Shown: piece by piece, positions 47,280 through 59,861 of the stretch
How positions within the stretch are numbered: the first letter of the stretch is position 1
Layout of the letters: the number at the start of each line of letters is the position of its first letter
DNA from: Pyricularia pennisetigena
Lineage: Eukaryota; Ascomycota; Sordariomycetes; Magnaporthales; Pyriculariaceae
Assembly: GCF_004337985.1 (NCBI RefSeq)
Contig: NC_043742.1
Location: forward strand, 434,001-498,000
DNA length: 64,000 bases
Direction: 5' to 3'
Translations under genes and position numbers: made by a program
The notes under the pieces: generated by a model
Databases searched by the model: none
Told to the model about the DNA's origin: nothing
The model's input: only the letters and a program-made list of their open reading frames with translations

Positions 47280-50200
47280 TAAATTTTTGAAAAACCTTAT
47301 AAATTGGAAGCGTTAGGGGTTTTGTTAAATTATTAACGGGTATTTGTTTGGATTCCCGGTATTTCAAAATCATTAATTTTTTTGTAATTAATTCCCGTAT
47401 AAAATAAAATTTTAATAACGTATATTTAATACGTTAATGGTGCGTAGGGTTATATGCGTTAACTATAGAACCTTAATTATTTCCAAATATTGTAATAAAA
47501 CCTTTTATAAGTCGTCAAATTTTTATAAATAAGTTTTTAAGCTATTGTAATTTACGCAGGGCTTCCGTTAAAGCATCGGTTTCGGTTTTTGGAATGTTTA
47601 AAACTATAATATTAACCTTTTTGCATTTCCATATCATAGAGCCCCCAAATAAGGTATATAAGTATCCGTAAATGGATTTTGAATTTTTTTAACCCCGGTA
47701 AAATCGCTATTATTGAAACCTAATAATTTTAGGTTTTTAAAACCTTTATTAATAAATTGGGTGGTAATTCGGCTTTATATATTTTGCTTCCGTAATAAAT
47801 AAATAAAAATTTAATACCCGTTAAATAACGTAATAAGTTTTTAATTGCCGTTAAATAAATTGTAGTGGTTTTTATTAAAAAACGTAAAAACCACTAAACC
47901 GTAAAACCGATATCTGGGCGCGTTAATAATATTAAATATATAAGGGTGCCGATAATACGCTATAATAATTAAACTTCCAACGCATTTACTGGTTTACCCC
48001 CATTATTATTTAACACACCCGGTAATAAAGGAACAATTATAGGTTTGCAATAAATTAATTCGAACGTTGCTAATATTTGCTTTATATATTGATTTTAATG
48101 GAGCTAAAATGGGCGTTTAAACCTATCCTTTATAATTTAAACGTTTAAAAAATAGGCTGCAGGGCCCCTATTTTCCAACGCGTATATTTTATTAAAACGG
48201 GCTTTTAAATCCTCAATGTATTGCAATTTAGGACCTATTAGCAGGTAATCGTTCACAAAGGTAACGATAAAATGTTTGGATTTAACGTTAGAAAAACAGC
48301 GGAATTAGAAATTAACGGCTTAAAACCTTTTTTAAAAAATCGGGGTTTAAATTTGTTTTACCATTTTTTAAACCCTGTTTCCAACTATATAGCGCTTTTT
48401 CCAACTGTATAACCTGCAATTCTTTCGGACTATAACCCATTTCCATTAACATTTTAACGGTGGTAAAGGTACGAATTTTGGCCTATTCGTTAAATTCCGT
48501 CTGGAATTTGCAAATATATATTTACGTCGTTGAGGTCACTATTTAAAAACGCACCGATAAAATTGATTTATTTTATTTCCCAATTTAATGCATTAATTAT
48601 AACTAATATTATACGCCAGGTAAATGGTATATTAATGCTAGCCAAAATTTCGATATAATTCAAGCCTTCGACCTGTAAAAAACCCCTAATAATAAACTCA
48701 TTTTTATATTTTATAGGTTTGTTATTTTTATCCTTTTTTAATTTAAATACCGGTCGGGTAAAAACGAATTTACGGTTTATAGGTATTTTAATTTTAGGGA
48801 TAAAACGAAAGGTTTTTGCAATAACGATTTAGTCGAATTTACATTTTAAAATAACTAATTATTTAGCATTTTTAGCGTTATTTGAGGCCTGTTAGTAGTT
48901 CTTTGGTTTACCGTTTTTAATAGGCTTTTTTTATTTTTTTTTGGTTTGAAAACAAAGATAATGCACGTAATTCGTATCCAGTAAATCGGGGTTTTCGAAC
49001 TGCGAATTTAATTCCATATTTTGTATTTTAGGTGCTAAAAACACCGAAACTTCCGTTATTTTAAATATTGGATTAGGTACCGCTACCGTTAAAGGTTTTA
49101 GGGGGTTAATAGTAGGTTATACAGGCGTGGCGGGCACTGTATTTTCAGGGTTTAAATACCCTATAGCGGGTGGTAATTGCTTTGTAAATGGTAAATACCC
49201 TTTTTTCGGGCTGTTAAGGGATAATTATCCGTTGGAACGATGTTAATTTCGTTTTCAAATTTAAAATTAAAATCCGCTTTTAAATTTGTATTTTCCCCCT
49301 TTAAAATTTGTAGCGTTTCCCCGGGAATAACCAAAGTTTTAGCGGTTATACCTTTTTTAATTTTTACGGTCAAGGTTTTATATCCGGTCCGTTTAGCGGG
49401 TACGTAAACCAACGCTGTAAAATTTGATAAATGGGTTAAAAATTTCACCGTTCCGGTGCGGGGAACCAATTTATTAGATTTTTGGCGCTTTTCCAACGGT
49501 ATAATAACCTGGTATATAGTACCAATAACCCGAAAATACCTTAAATTTGGTTTGTGCGGTAATCCAAATTGGAATTCGGAGTAAAATTCCTCGTAGGGTG
49601 TTAAATCCCTATTCATTACCGCTGTACGATTAATTGAATTAACCACGGCAGGTAGTAAATAATATTGTAAATATAATTGTGAACCCGCCGCTATAATGGT
49701 AAACCGAAACCTATCCAAAATAATTATAACGGACCGTTCCGTTAATCCGTTTTGCCCGTAATCATAGGGATTCGAAATGCTAAAATTAATATTTTTACTT
49801 GTAAACCAATTTTAAACATCTATATGAACCTCGCGCCCCCTATCGAAGTGAAAATTTAGGGGTTAGCGCCCGTCCGTAGCTTTTAAAACCCTGAAAAAGC
49901 CTTTAATAACCATTAAAACCGTAAATTCGGCTTTAGTTTTTAGTAAATCAAACCTCCGAAAACCTCATTTTCGGTCCACTAATAATAAAAATACGGGCTT
50001 TTTATTGTAAGGATTAGGTTTAAAAATTACTATATCACCCTTTATAAAATCGAAAATATTAGGGGGTGAAGGGAGTGCGACCTTATTTGTACGCCTAACA
50101 GAAATGGTTTTAATACAAGCAATACAGGTAATTGCCCTAATTTTGTCGGAATTAGGTAAACCCTTTGTAATTTTAGCGGTTTTGTTTAATAATAATAACC

Positions 50201-52150
50201 TTATATACCCCAAATGCCTCTGTCATAACAGGGTTTTTTAGGCCTGGATTTCGCTATAATCACCTGTAATTCCGTTTTTTTCAAAGGTTAACCAACCGTC
50301 CGTAGTCCGTTTTAGGCTTAAAGGGAGGTAATTTGCAAAGGCCTGTTTTAAATCCGATAATAAAAAAGGTTTTAACGACGGATTTCTTATATAGGAAACC
50401 CCTTTTTTTCGGAAATAATCCTTTTTGTATTTGGTTGTATAAAAGGGTTATTTAGCGGTGTGCCGGGCCTACGGGGCCCATTTTTACGTGGATTTTTAGG
50501 GCTTTTACCGCTAAATTTCTACGCTATAGGTGAATTTACGGCTATTTCCGTATTTCGTTCGGGATTTAGCTCTTCCGTTACCGCATTTTCTTCCGGGTCC
50601 GAATCGGTGTAAATTTTATAATCCTTTTTAGGGTGTATATTATTTAATATTACTTCCAACGGGGTTGCGTAACGTTTTATAACCCCCTGTAAGGCCATGT
50701 TAGAAACGGTACTATATTCACCTATTACACAGGCGTAATTCGAAATAACGTTATTTCGAACAAAAATATCACACCTTTTAACTTCTAAATAAAACGAATG
50801 TTTAACGGTATTAAAACGTCCCCACGTTTTGCGATTCTTATCGTACAGGGTATTTTTTAATAATACCCCCCCTGTATTATAATGTATAAAGCCACTAACG
50901 ATATTTATTCCAAACGAGGGGATATATAAAACGTTATTTAACGTAACCTTTTTAAATTCGTCAGCTTTTTGGCCGTAACGGACCTCTATTTTTACAATTC
51001 CGGTAATTACAGGCCTAACAGGGCCACCTCCTGTACCGATTTCGACTGTAAAACCGGGGGTATAATCGGTAGAAAATTACTTATTTGCAAAAATATAGTG
51101 CGTACTACCTGTATCGTACAGGACAGGGTAACTTAATTTCTATAATTTAAAAATCCCTTTTACTCCGCTTCCATCTTTCGTTTTAACCTTAAAATTAGCT
51201 ATTAAAACCTGTAGTTTTAGCATTTTACCGGTATCGGTTTCCGAATCCGAATCCGAACGTAATTTTATAATTCCGCTAATAGCGGAATTAACCTCCTGTT
51301 CCAGGGCGTTATACGTTGCGCCTTCGTTAACGTCATTTGGAATCGAACCCGTAAATAATCCGAAATCCATAAAAATTATGGACGTTCCAGCGGTTAATTC
51401 GCTGGAGGAGGATTTAATATTTTTTGCAAAAGCAGAATCCGAATTAAAGTTTTTACTTTTTTTCGTAATTTAGAGGTGCTTTCCTGCCCATTAGTTTCCT
51501 TTTTAGCGCCTTTTTCAGCGTTTTTTTACCCGTTTTTTGGCCTTTAAACCTATAACTAGCGGCCTTAGCCGTTGAAAAACCTGAAATCGAATGTTCGGAT
51601 ATAAGGTCCGCCATAAGGTATTGCAAATTTAATTTTTCCGAATTTTGGCCTATTGCCTGCAAGGCCCGTTGGGTACTGCGTTGGCGTTCGGTCCAAATAG
51701 GGAATGTCCCTTCCAGGGCCCGTAAGTATTAATTTCGTACGCTTACGGGGTTAATTTGCACGTTAGCATTCGTTAATTTAATTACCAATAAGTTAAAACG
51801 GTTGTTAAATTCAGGTATTAATCCTTTAAATCTCGAAAAATTTAAGGCGTGGAATTTCCGATGTAGTAAATATCGACTAATTTCGGGTCCAACGGAATAA
51901 CTATCTTCCAGGGTTTTATAAACCGTTACGGGGCTAAAATACCATGCAGTGGATTTTAAAAACTTTTTAGTTAAGCTGTTTTTTATAAACAATAATAGGA
52001 CTAATTGCTCGTATTCCGGTAAAATATAGCCAATTTTAGGGTTGGAAATAAATTCCGCTGTTTTTATAGCCCTAAATTGTACTTTTAACGCCTATTTCCA
52101 CAAATCGTAATTGCTAGCCCTTATTAATTAACAATTTTCGGGGAAAGAAA
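47280..52150 (-). pseudogene. Copia X gag-pol polyprotein, RIP-degraded (copy 2)
   Basis: Reading right to left: gag at about 51450-52150 (ALQAIGQNSEKLNLQYLMAD), protease near 51060-51130, GAG-pre-integrase/integrase at about 49400-50210, RT around 48100-48700, RNase H to about 47280. The longest open piece, 49161-49718, covers the integrase C-terminus (TPYEEFYSEFQFGLPHKPNL, VIIPLEKRQKSNKLVPRTG). This copy has lost fewer codons there than copy 1, so comparing the two allows direct reading of RIP changes. No functional protein. Confidence 0.82.
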
Positions 52151-53234
52151 ATACCCGTTTCGATAGTTTTTTACCTATCCCGTTACCTAAAATTATGTTC
52201 CCAGGTGAATTAGAGGTTGCGGTAGCGGGTTTGCTTTCCGAATTACCGTTAAGATTAATGGAATCACCGCTTTTTAGGGTTAATAGGGCAATTAGCTGTT
52301 AAATTGTGCTTTAAAATTAATCAATTTGCGTAATTAACGTTTTTAATTGCAGGTTTTGGGCCTGTAATTTAGCGGTTAAAACTTCGTTTGGGCTGGGTTT
52401 AGGCCCCCTATCTGTTGGAATTGGGCCTGGAAAACCCGATAAAGGGCTGTTTTTCATTATAGGGTAACCTAAATTATAATTGCAATTCGCTAATTTATAG
52501 CTATAATTAATTAATTTAATTGTTTAAGGGTAAATACCTTATTTAATTTAGGATTTGTTCTACCGTTGGCCTGTTAACGGGTATAAGCTTATAATTGCCA
52601 ATTACAGGGTTTATTGTTATTTTCAATGGTTAAAATCCACTAAAATGCAGGGTTAGAATCCCTGAAATCCCCAATTAATGGGTGCCCTGGTATTTATACC
52701 AATCCAAATGCACGTAACGAATTTAATTCGTTAAATGGGTGCAGGGTAAATTGCAGGGTATCGTGCAGGGTAAACTAACTACTAACGTAATTCCGCTAAT
52801 GGGTTTATAGGCTATTGTAAACCCTATTAAACGCACTAGGATTTAGTTGGCTATTAGCGAACGAATAGAGGGGTTTTTAGCCCTAACTCGCTAGCGTAAA
52901 CCCTATTAAAAATTTGAGCCAATTACAGTGGTGTGCACGATCCACAAAAACCATACCAAAAGTTTTTCGGATTTGCAATGCAAGCGATCGCTACAGTACC
53001 TGAAAAGGCCTCAATCGAACGCTAATTTTTAGCGATCCCTATTGTAAATACAGGGGGGTTAGGTGCTGAGTTAGCGCCTAAAATTAACAATTTTGCACAA
53101 AAACAGCAATATTTTTGTTAATATACATGCTGTAAAAATGCGACAATAACCAAAATAAAACCTAAACTTCAAGCTTTCCAGCGATGCAAAATGCACTTTA
53201 ATATACAAATTAAAACCTTTCCGGGTTTATAACC

Positions 53235-53794
53235 TATTAATAATATAGGTTGCTAACAGGGGGTTAAACATTAACCTAAATGCGGCGTGGTGCTAATTGC
53301 GTTATAAAAACCTTTAATTACAGGGTTTATATACACAAAATTCACCAATTTTGGGATTAATAAATTTAATTCATTGGTGGGGGGGAGATTTTGCTTTGTC
53401 TCCCCTACATACTTTCCGACATCGAAATGGGGGTCCACACGCCAGAAAACGTTCCGGTGCCGCAGACAATTTTCCGAAAAATTATTTTGTATGCGTTGTT
53501 GAAAAAACACCCTCATTTCCATACAAACCATTTTTGGGTTCGCACTAATTTGCTAATTTGGTGAAAATTTGAACCAAATACAGGGTAGTTAATTTGTATC
53601 TGCAGGGTGGGTATAAGACTCGGTACAGGGTAAAACCCCATTCGCTAATTTTAAATCGCAATTCCTGCACCACACACACAAAATATAATAGAAAAGCCGA
53701 CAGCCCCAACAGTCCCACTTCGGCACTATCTATTATGGCTTATATACAAATAAACCTGGACCCGTTACATGCTAAATAACGCATATAATTAACA
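53235..53794 (-). repeat. 5' LTR of copia X copy 2
   Basis: 560 bp; reverse complement of 35865-36424 with no difference found by eye. Confidence 0.88.
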
Positions 53795-54412
53795 CATTTA
53801 ATAGTTTATAATCCACGTATAATCGTAGTTTTCCGTTTTGTTTTGGTGCGAAAAGGATTGGATATCCTGCTGGTAATATCGATGGTCTAATATAGTTTTT
53901 TTTTGAAATTTCTTACAAAATGTTCGTTCAAAACCTCCATTTATGTCGGATTTAAACCGTATATTTTGTGGAATTTTGGTTGGGCTCCATTTTTCAATAG
54001 TATCTCGTAATTAAACGGACTGTGCTCGGGTAATTTTGGTTCGAACCAATGGCTAAATAGTTATATATAATTTTGGTATTCCTTTGGGATCTTGCCGTTT
54101 TTGGGTTGCTTTTTCGTGGATAATATTGTGTAATTGGATCGGTTTTAGTCTGTAAATAGTCGCTTCTTTTCCGATATTAGCTCCGGGGTTGGTCGTCCTT
54201 TTTATAAATACGCCATTTGTTTTATTTAATCCTTTCGTACCCTGTGTTTCTTATATAAACCCTGCTATATTGGAAATCGTTTAATAATTAGGTGCTTTTC
54301 CCATTAAATTTGGTTTATAATCCATTTTATTTCAGGATTGCTTTTTTTAAACCAAAAAATTCCTAAAATCATGTTTTTGTCCCCTATTTCCGTAATATCC
54401 AAAATAATTTAT

Positions 54413-55081
54413 TGTGAGGAGGTTACCAGATAGAATAAGCTTAATCTTAAACGCGGGGAAAAGTGGATCACGTATAAGGCTGAGGGAACGTTGAAATGGC
54501 AGATAACCGTCTGCTAGCGGGTAATAAAGATAATATATTGTTGTTGCACAATCGATTCGTTGAATCGATGAAGGTTATGAAGGATGAATCTAAGGCTAAG
54601 TTATGAATTACGTGTTCGAATCCGTAGGTGCAGATCTTCGATCCGGATATCCGGAATGCGGGGTCACGTCATATGATTTGGCCTTATTCATGTGATTGAC
54701 CTGCCGACTTATTGAGCCTAACGGCCCATTGAGCCTAACGGCCCATTGAGCCTAACGGCCTATTGTGCTTATGCATGCGCAGAAAATCTGCGACCATAAC
54801 GGGATTCGAACCCATGCACTTCCACAACATATATATAATATAGATTATGGTACGTGCATTATACCACTAAGCTAGATTATCTATGACGTATTTGTTTTGT
54901 TGTTGAAGCTATGAACAAAGACGTAATATATAAAGCTTTGTGTGTATGAACGCGTATACGTTTTATTTGTTATTTATTTATTTATTCGATGCAGGGTGAC
55001 TAATAAAATTAGCCCGTGCTAGCCGTTATAAAATAATGCAGGGTAGCTAATATAATTAGCCCTGCGCTAGCCATGTTCACA
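54413..55081 (-). repeat. Solo LTR of copia Y (LTR c) with target duplication
   Basis: 669 bp, TGTGAGGAGG..TTCACA, flanked by a perfect 5-bp duplication TTTAT (54408-54412 and 55082-55086) inside gypsy G2. It is what remains after recombination between the two LTRs of a Y insertion. It has three of the 17-bp ATTGAGCCTAACGGCCC repeats, against two in LTRs a and b, and the tRNA-like module. Confidence 0.93.
54788..54882 (-). other. tRNA-like sequence in Y LTR c
   Basis: Minus strand: A-box TAGCTTAGTGG, B-box core GGGTTCGAATCCC and partly pairing acceptor strands (GATAATC with TATGGTC). Here one arm of the ACGTA..TACGT stem reads TATGT. Confidence 0.5.
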
Positions 55082-55522
55082 TTTATTCCTTTCGTCTACA
55101 ATTTTCCATTTATAGGTATCTGGTTTCTGTTTCGATAATACCGTTCCCGTATAAAATTATGTTTCTTTTTACGGTTTGCAGTCGGTACAAAATCTTTGTT
55201 TTTATTAGGAAAATATCCGTCGTTTTTGAATAATCCTTAGGGAAATATGATTACTTTATGTTCTGTTGTGGAGGAAGGTTCGTAAAAATTTTCCATTAAT
55301 TCCTATATAGGAATATATATTCCTATACTGCTTTCGTGATCTGCGTGGCGTTTAAGGTCTTTTATTCCGTTCCTGTTATTACCGATTGGTATTTTGTACC
55401 GTTTGGCCATTTTAGTTTTTCAACTTATTGAGTTCGCGTCGTGGGTCCTTATTTGTTTTATTTAGGGAGGTATAACTGCTTTTAATGTTGATTTTATTCA
55501 ATTGGTATCCTATTGGTGTAGG

Positions 55523-57379
55523 TAGTCTCAGTGCTCAGACTAGACCCCCCTGCTTCGCAGTGGGGACCGAACGCTCCATGTACCTTTCAGCCACATGGAT
55601 TTTCGACCAATTACATTGGCCGAAAAGATCGCGCTCGTTCTAGTCTGAGGACATCTTGTCGCATTTCGCCGTTCATGGCGGTACCACCAACGATAATTTA
55701 TGGCATTTCGCCGTTTATAACGGTATTATTAATAATATATTTAATATTGCGATATCGCTAATTATTATTTTACTAATATAACGATAATTTACGGTATTCC
55801 GCCGTTTATAGCGGGTATATACAAAATATTCGCATTATAATGGTAAAAGAAAATAATGTACCCATAGCATGCAATTAAATATTCGAATAAAAAAATAAAT
55901 AAAAATTATAAAAGTATATAGTATTTTGCGTTAAATTCATTGGAGTTTGTTGATTATTTGAATGCCGGCCGCGTCTTAATGGCCACTGTATTTGGAAAGA
56001 TATTAAAGTATTAAATAAAATTTGTAATTTTTTATTATATTTAATTCTTACTTGAAATAATGGTACACAATATTAACTTTAGTTTAATTTACAGTTTTTA
56101 TAGCTTAGTAAACCCAATACTGCAAAGTGCATGCAATTATCGATTGAAATAAAAGTTTTATTAATATTTTTATATAAATTAACAATTTGTTAAAAAATTA
56201 AATAATTTACGCAAATATTAGTAGAATAAAAATAATTTTGATTGATGCATTCCTTTATAAGTTTGTGAATAAATTGTAAATAAGTTTTTTTTATGAATTT
56301 TATTCAATTAAATAAAACAAAAAATATAAGAATAATACAAATCTAGCATTTTTTATTATAAAGAAATAAAAAGGGCCGGTATTGTAAATTGGATTTTACG
56401 TTAACGTTCATTAATATATATAATCCACTTTTACAAGTTTTGGTTTTATCAATGTTAAAATTGGTAAAAATATAAAAACATTTCCATTGCAAAATATATA
56501 GAAAATTGGATACACTTTACCTATCCGCATATTTAACGGTTAAAATGATTAGATAAACGTACAAAAGTGTAGTAATATATTAAATATATATATGCCACCC
56601 TCCACGTGCAAACACCACAGAATTTGGCCGCAAAACAAAAATAATATAAAATTAATTAAATAAAGCAAAAGAATTTATAAAATATACATTTAGCATTTTC
56701 TTTTATTAAACATTTTTTAAAACCGATATTATAGGCAGGACTGGATTTGGACGTCTACTTATATACGTAATCGGACTTTTGAAGTTTTGGTTTTATTATC
56801 GTTAAAATTCGTACAAATATAAACGAGTTTTCGATTGTAAATTATATACAAGAAAGTATATATTTTGGTTATCCGCTTATTTAACTGCTTATATAGTCCA
56901 ATATATGCACCAAAATTAAGTATAACGATATATAGATATATACAACCTTCCACGTGCAAAAATTATAAAATTTGGTCAAAAATTAAAAATAATATTAAAA
57001 AAAATCGAAAATCGAAAAAAAAATCGAAAAAACAGTACCGCCATGAGCGGATTAAGGGCAATTGGTATCGAATTCGGCCATTATAGCAAATAATAAAATA
57101 AATCGAATTGCTGCTAATAGGGGTATTAAACGCTATTTTCAACGATAATTTATTTTTTCAATATTATGCGTGGTTATGGAATAATAAAGGAGTTTCGGTT
57201 AAAAAAAGGCCAAAAATACCGCCATAAACGGCGAAAATCGACAAATTGTCCTCAGACCTGAACCAGAGCGTTCTTTGGATGGACCTACAGGTACATTGCA
57301 AAACCGCAATTGAGTTACGAAGTGGAGCAAAGTGGATTAATTGTGGAGCTCTGGGCTTCAGGGATGAGCCCTGAGACTA
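55523..57379. mobile_element. Repeat family Z, copy Z1 (TIR element, non-coding)
   Basis: About 1.85 kb. The ends are inverted: GTCTCAGTGCTCA on the left and its imperfect complement TGAGCCCTGAGAC on the right, both next to TA (55523-55524 and 57378-57379). Inner inverted blocks at about 55645-55690 and 57213-57258 contain GTCTGAGGACA and a CGCCGTTYATRGCGG hairpin. An internal segment of roughly 300 bp is tandemly duplicated (about 56345-56640 and 56694-56960). No coding potential. Probably a non-autonomous DNA transposon that truncated gypsy G2. Confidence 0.55.
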
Positions 57380-58240
57380 GTGCTTAATGGCTTTTTAATG
57401 GGACGCGAGGAATAGGGGGTACGTCCATTAATACGTAACCTCAAGGCTACCGACGGTCGACAACATTAGGAAAAGCCTGTTACGGCCCGGGTATATAAGA
57501 ACTAGTTTATGTATAAATGTATTATTAATATATTTAAGGCAGTATAAGAAGATTTGGGTGCTGCTATGTTAAATATTTCCCCGAAATTATATACCGCAAA
57601 TAATGAGCGAAGTTCAATTAACTATAGGAAGTAACTGGGGATATTGGTATGGACGGTAACCGCCTATTATAATGTTTAATCGCCCATTGTCGTCCGAATT
57701 ACGTGGATGCACGTAAAATATATCGTTATCACCCCATATATTAAGTTCTACCACGATGCATTAATAGAACCACGGTTCAACGAACAATAACCACCATATG
57801 CAATTGAACATTTAAATGAAAAAACAAATAATAATCTTGAAAAAAATAAGGTACCGCGTTGGATTATTCGGAATCTCGTGGTCTTCGCTGTATACTAACA
57901 GTTACTGTAAGTATTTTAGTTCCATTAGTATTACAATATTAGAAGTATCATTTATTTCTTACTTTATTCGTTATATCTTGTATTAATCACAAAAGTTCGG
58001 GAAGAAAACACATGTAGAGTAGTACTTTACAGAATATTTATCTTAACCAACTCCAAGGTACATTGCGCATGTGAATGTATCTATACTACAAATAATATAT
58101 GTGCATTTTTACTACAATCAATAGTCTACTATACAGTTGAATTATTAGCCCAATTATTGATCTAGCCAAATTATATTTGCCAACAGCAATGACATATTGG
58201 AATTGTCCATAAATATCATCCAATTCTTCACTTCTCCATT
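57380..58240. other. AT-rich interval, unassigned
   Basis: No gene or element recognised. Some bases may be decayed Z-family sequence. Confidence 0.35.
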
Positions 58241-58955
58241 TTATGAAATAAAATAAAAAGGACAAAATTTATACAAATTCACCATTTCTTTTTATAAAGA
58301 GATAACTAAATTAAATTTAAAAAATCGAATTTTACGTGGACGTCTATCTATACTTGTCATCCAGTTCCTGAGATTCTGCTTTTAATAATGTTGTAATTGG
58401 TAAAAGTATGATGGTATTTTAATTGTAAATTTAATATAAATATATATTTGTATTCCTGATCCCTTTTATTCAACGCTTTATATAATACAGTTTATATCTC
58501 GGAATTATATTTGCTATTAAATATACGTATAATACCCCGAACGTGCAACGGCTTCGAAATTTGGTAAGAAAATCATAATAACATCAAAAGAAATCGTAAA
58601 TCGAAAGGAAATGGATGAAAAATAACACCACCATAAACGGATTAAGGGCAGGTGGTATCGCATTCGTCCATTTATACGTTCAAAAGTCAAATATAGATCA
58701 TCATCAATTACCGTACAAAATATTATATCCAACATATAATCCTCTTATTTTTACGATTTTTATTCATTTTTTTTATAACGGAGTGTTAGTCGCTAGAATA
58801 CCGCAAATAGCGGGCGTAAACGGGGAAATAGACAGTTTCCTTAAACCTCAAACAAAACTTTCTTTGGATGGGCCTACAAATACATTGCGAAACCGCAATT
58901 GAACCACACTCAATTATGGAGCTCTGGGTTTTAGGGATAAACCCTAAATTTATAC
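58241..58955. repeat. Repeat family Z, partial copy Z2
   Basis: Aligns with the internal and right-hand part of Z1: the ATCGAAA-rich stretch followed by ACCGCCATRARCGGATTAAGGG (here with RIP changes at 58624-58640) and the right-end module with TTTGGATGG. Its right end, GGGATAAACCCTAAA, is the C-to-T decayed form of the Z1 end. The left end is not clear. Confidence 0.5.
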
Positions 58956-59350
58956 CTTAGGGTGGGTATTTCCAGGTTATAACCACTTATGGGCTACCTA
59001 TTATCGTCAATGCACCTATTTATATTTTGAGGTATTTAATTATATATGCATTGGAACTTATGTCTAATATTTATGTATATTTATGCCGGCGACTACTCGG
59101 TACACTTATATAAATATATTAGAAGCCAGGGCACAGATTCTGATAAAATTGAATTTATTTAAAACTAATTACTCAATTAGACTTTCTCATTTTCGTATAA
59201 AACCTGGTCAAATTCGAGGACCGCCTGGCAAAAGCCCAGAAGCAAATTTATTTAAGGGTTAATCGAGTCAGGAAAGGATTTAAAGTTTGTAAATAGTAGC
59301 CAAATGGCCATGAACGGGAATTTCGACTTATTGTTACCAAAAATAAATTA
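58956..59350. other. Upstream flank of the secreted-protein gene
   Basis: AT-rich, no gene. May hold the distal promoter of the gene at 59511. Confidence 0.35.
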
Positions 59351-59354
59351 ATAG

Positions 59355-59362
59355 TATATAAA
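59355..59362 (+). promoter_or_regulatory. TATA box of the secreted-protein gene
   Basis: TATATAAA followed by GG, about 150 bp upstream of the ATG and followed by a CT-rich stretch (TTAGCTCTTCTTCC) that resembles a fungal transcription start region. Confidence 0.5.
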
Positions 59363-59510
59363 GGTACATATTAGCTCTTCTTCCAAACATTAAATCCTTT
59401 TTACAACACGGCCATTCTTATTTTACACTGATTTCCTTCCAGCTCGTACTACCAATCAAATTTTTCGGAAATTATACATATATTTTCTTCGGAAAAACCC
59501 TTAAGAAATC

Positions 59511-59861
59511 ATGCGTTTTTTCAATTTTACTTTTATGGCCGTGTCGGCCCTTTTATTTGGGGATGTTTTTGCTGCCCACGGATCTTCCTCTAGCTCTGGT
59601 CTTGCAACAAATCCATATGCGGGAGCTACGGCATGCGCGGCGACTCTATATAATACAAATAACAGAAGTATATCCGGCTGGACTACCCAACCATATACCC
59701 ACCCGTTTTATATCGCCGGAATTGCGGTGTATTGCGATAGATATTGCAGAGTTGACAGCCGCACTGTTACTCCTCCCCATTTATTGCCATTTTGCACCGA
59801 GGCTCCGAGAAGTGTCGAATGGGTTAGAGAGCAGTTGAAATTGACTCAGCGCTTAGACTAA
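59511..59861 (+). CDS. Small secreted cysteine-containing protein (candidate effector)
   Basis: 116 aa, single exon, ATG with A at -3. The N-terminus is a clear secretion signal: hydrophobic residues 3-20 with likely cleavage after Ala21 or Ala22 (GDVFA-AHG). The mature part of about 95 residues starts with a Ser-rich patch and has four Cys (42, 75, 79, 95), enough for two disulfides. No transmembrane segment follows and no known domain is recognised. I cannot match it to a described protein. It is intact although everything around it is RIP-decayed, and it has its own TATA box. The final codons and stop (from about 59843) lie within the left end of repeat Z3, so the C-terminus may have been changed by that insertion. 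Small size, secretion signal, Cys content and repeat-rich location fit fungal effectors (inference). Expression is unknown. Confidence 0.65.
   Translation: MRFFNFTFMAVSALLFGDVFAAHGSSSSSGLATNPYAGATACAATLYNTNNRSISGWTTQPYTHPFYIAGIAVYCDRYCRVDSRTVTPPHLLPFCTEAPRSVEWVREQLKLTQRLD

Larger units (their letters stand above)
46149..53794 (-). mobile_element. Ty1/copia LTR retrotransposon X (copy 2, inverted)
   Basis: 7.6-kb element opposite to copy 1: 3' LTR 46149-46705, a purine-rich tract just inside it (46706-46720), coding remnant from about 52150 down to 47280, leader, primer binding site 53221-53234, 5' LTR 53235-53794. Flanks TATTT (46144-46148) and CATTT (53795-53799) are a 5-bp target duplication with one C-to-T change. 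It sits inside gypsy G2, between DYKLLN and TIKN of the RT. Confidence 0.9.
53795..55522 (-). pseudogene. Ty3/gypsy element G2, proximal part (protease to RT start)
   Basis: Minus-strand gypsy sequence aligned with G1 about 25130-26180: protease and linker region on the right, then RT up to KLRLYVDYKLLN. It is interrupted at 54413-55081 by a solo copia Y LTR, truncated on the right by repeat Z1, and separated from its distal half by copia X copy 2. RIP stops throughout. Confidence 0.8.

Noticed and set aside
54788..54882. Functional tRNA gene
   Set aside because: Acceptor strands pair only in part and no anticodon arm of normal size forms; kept only as a tRNA-like module.
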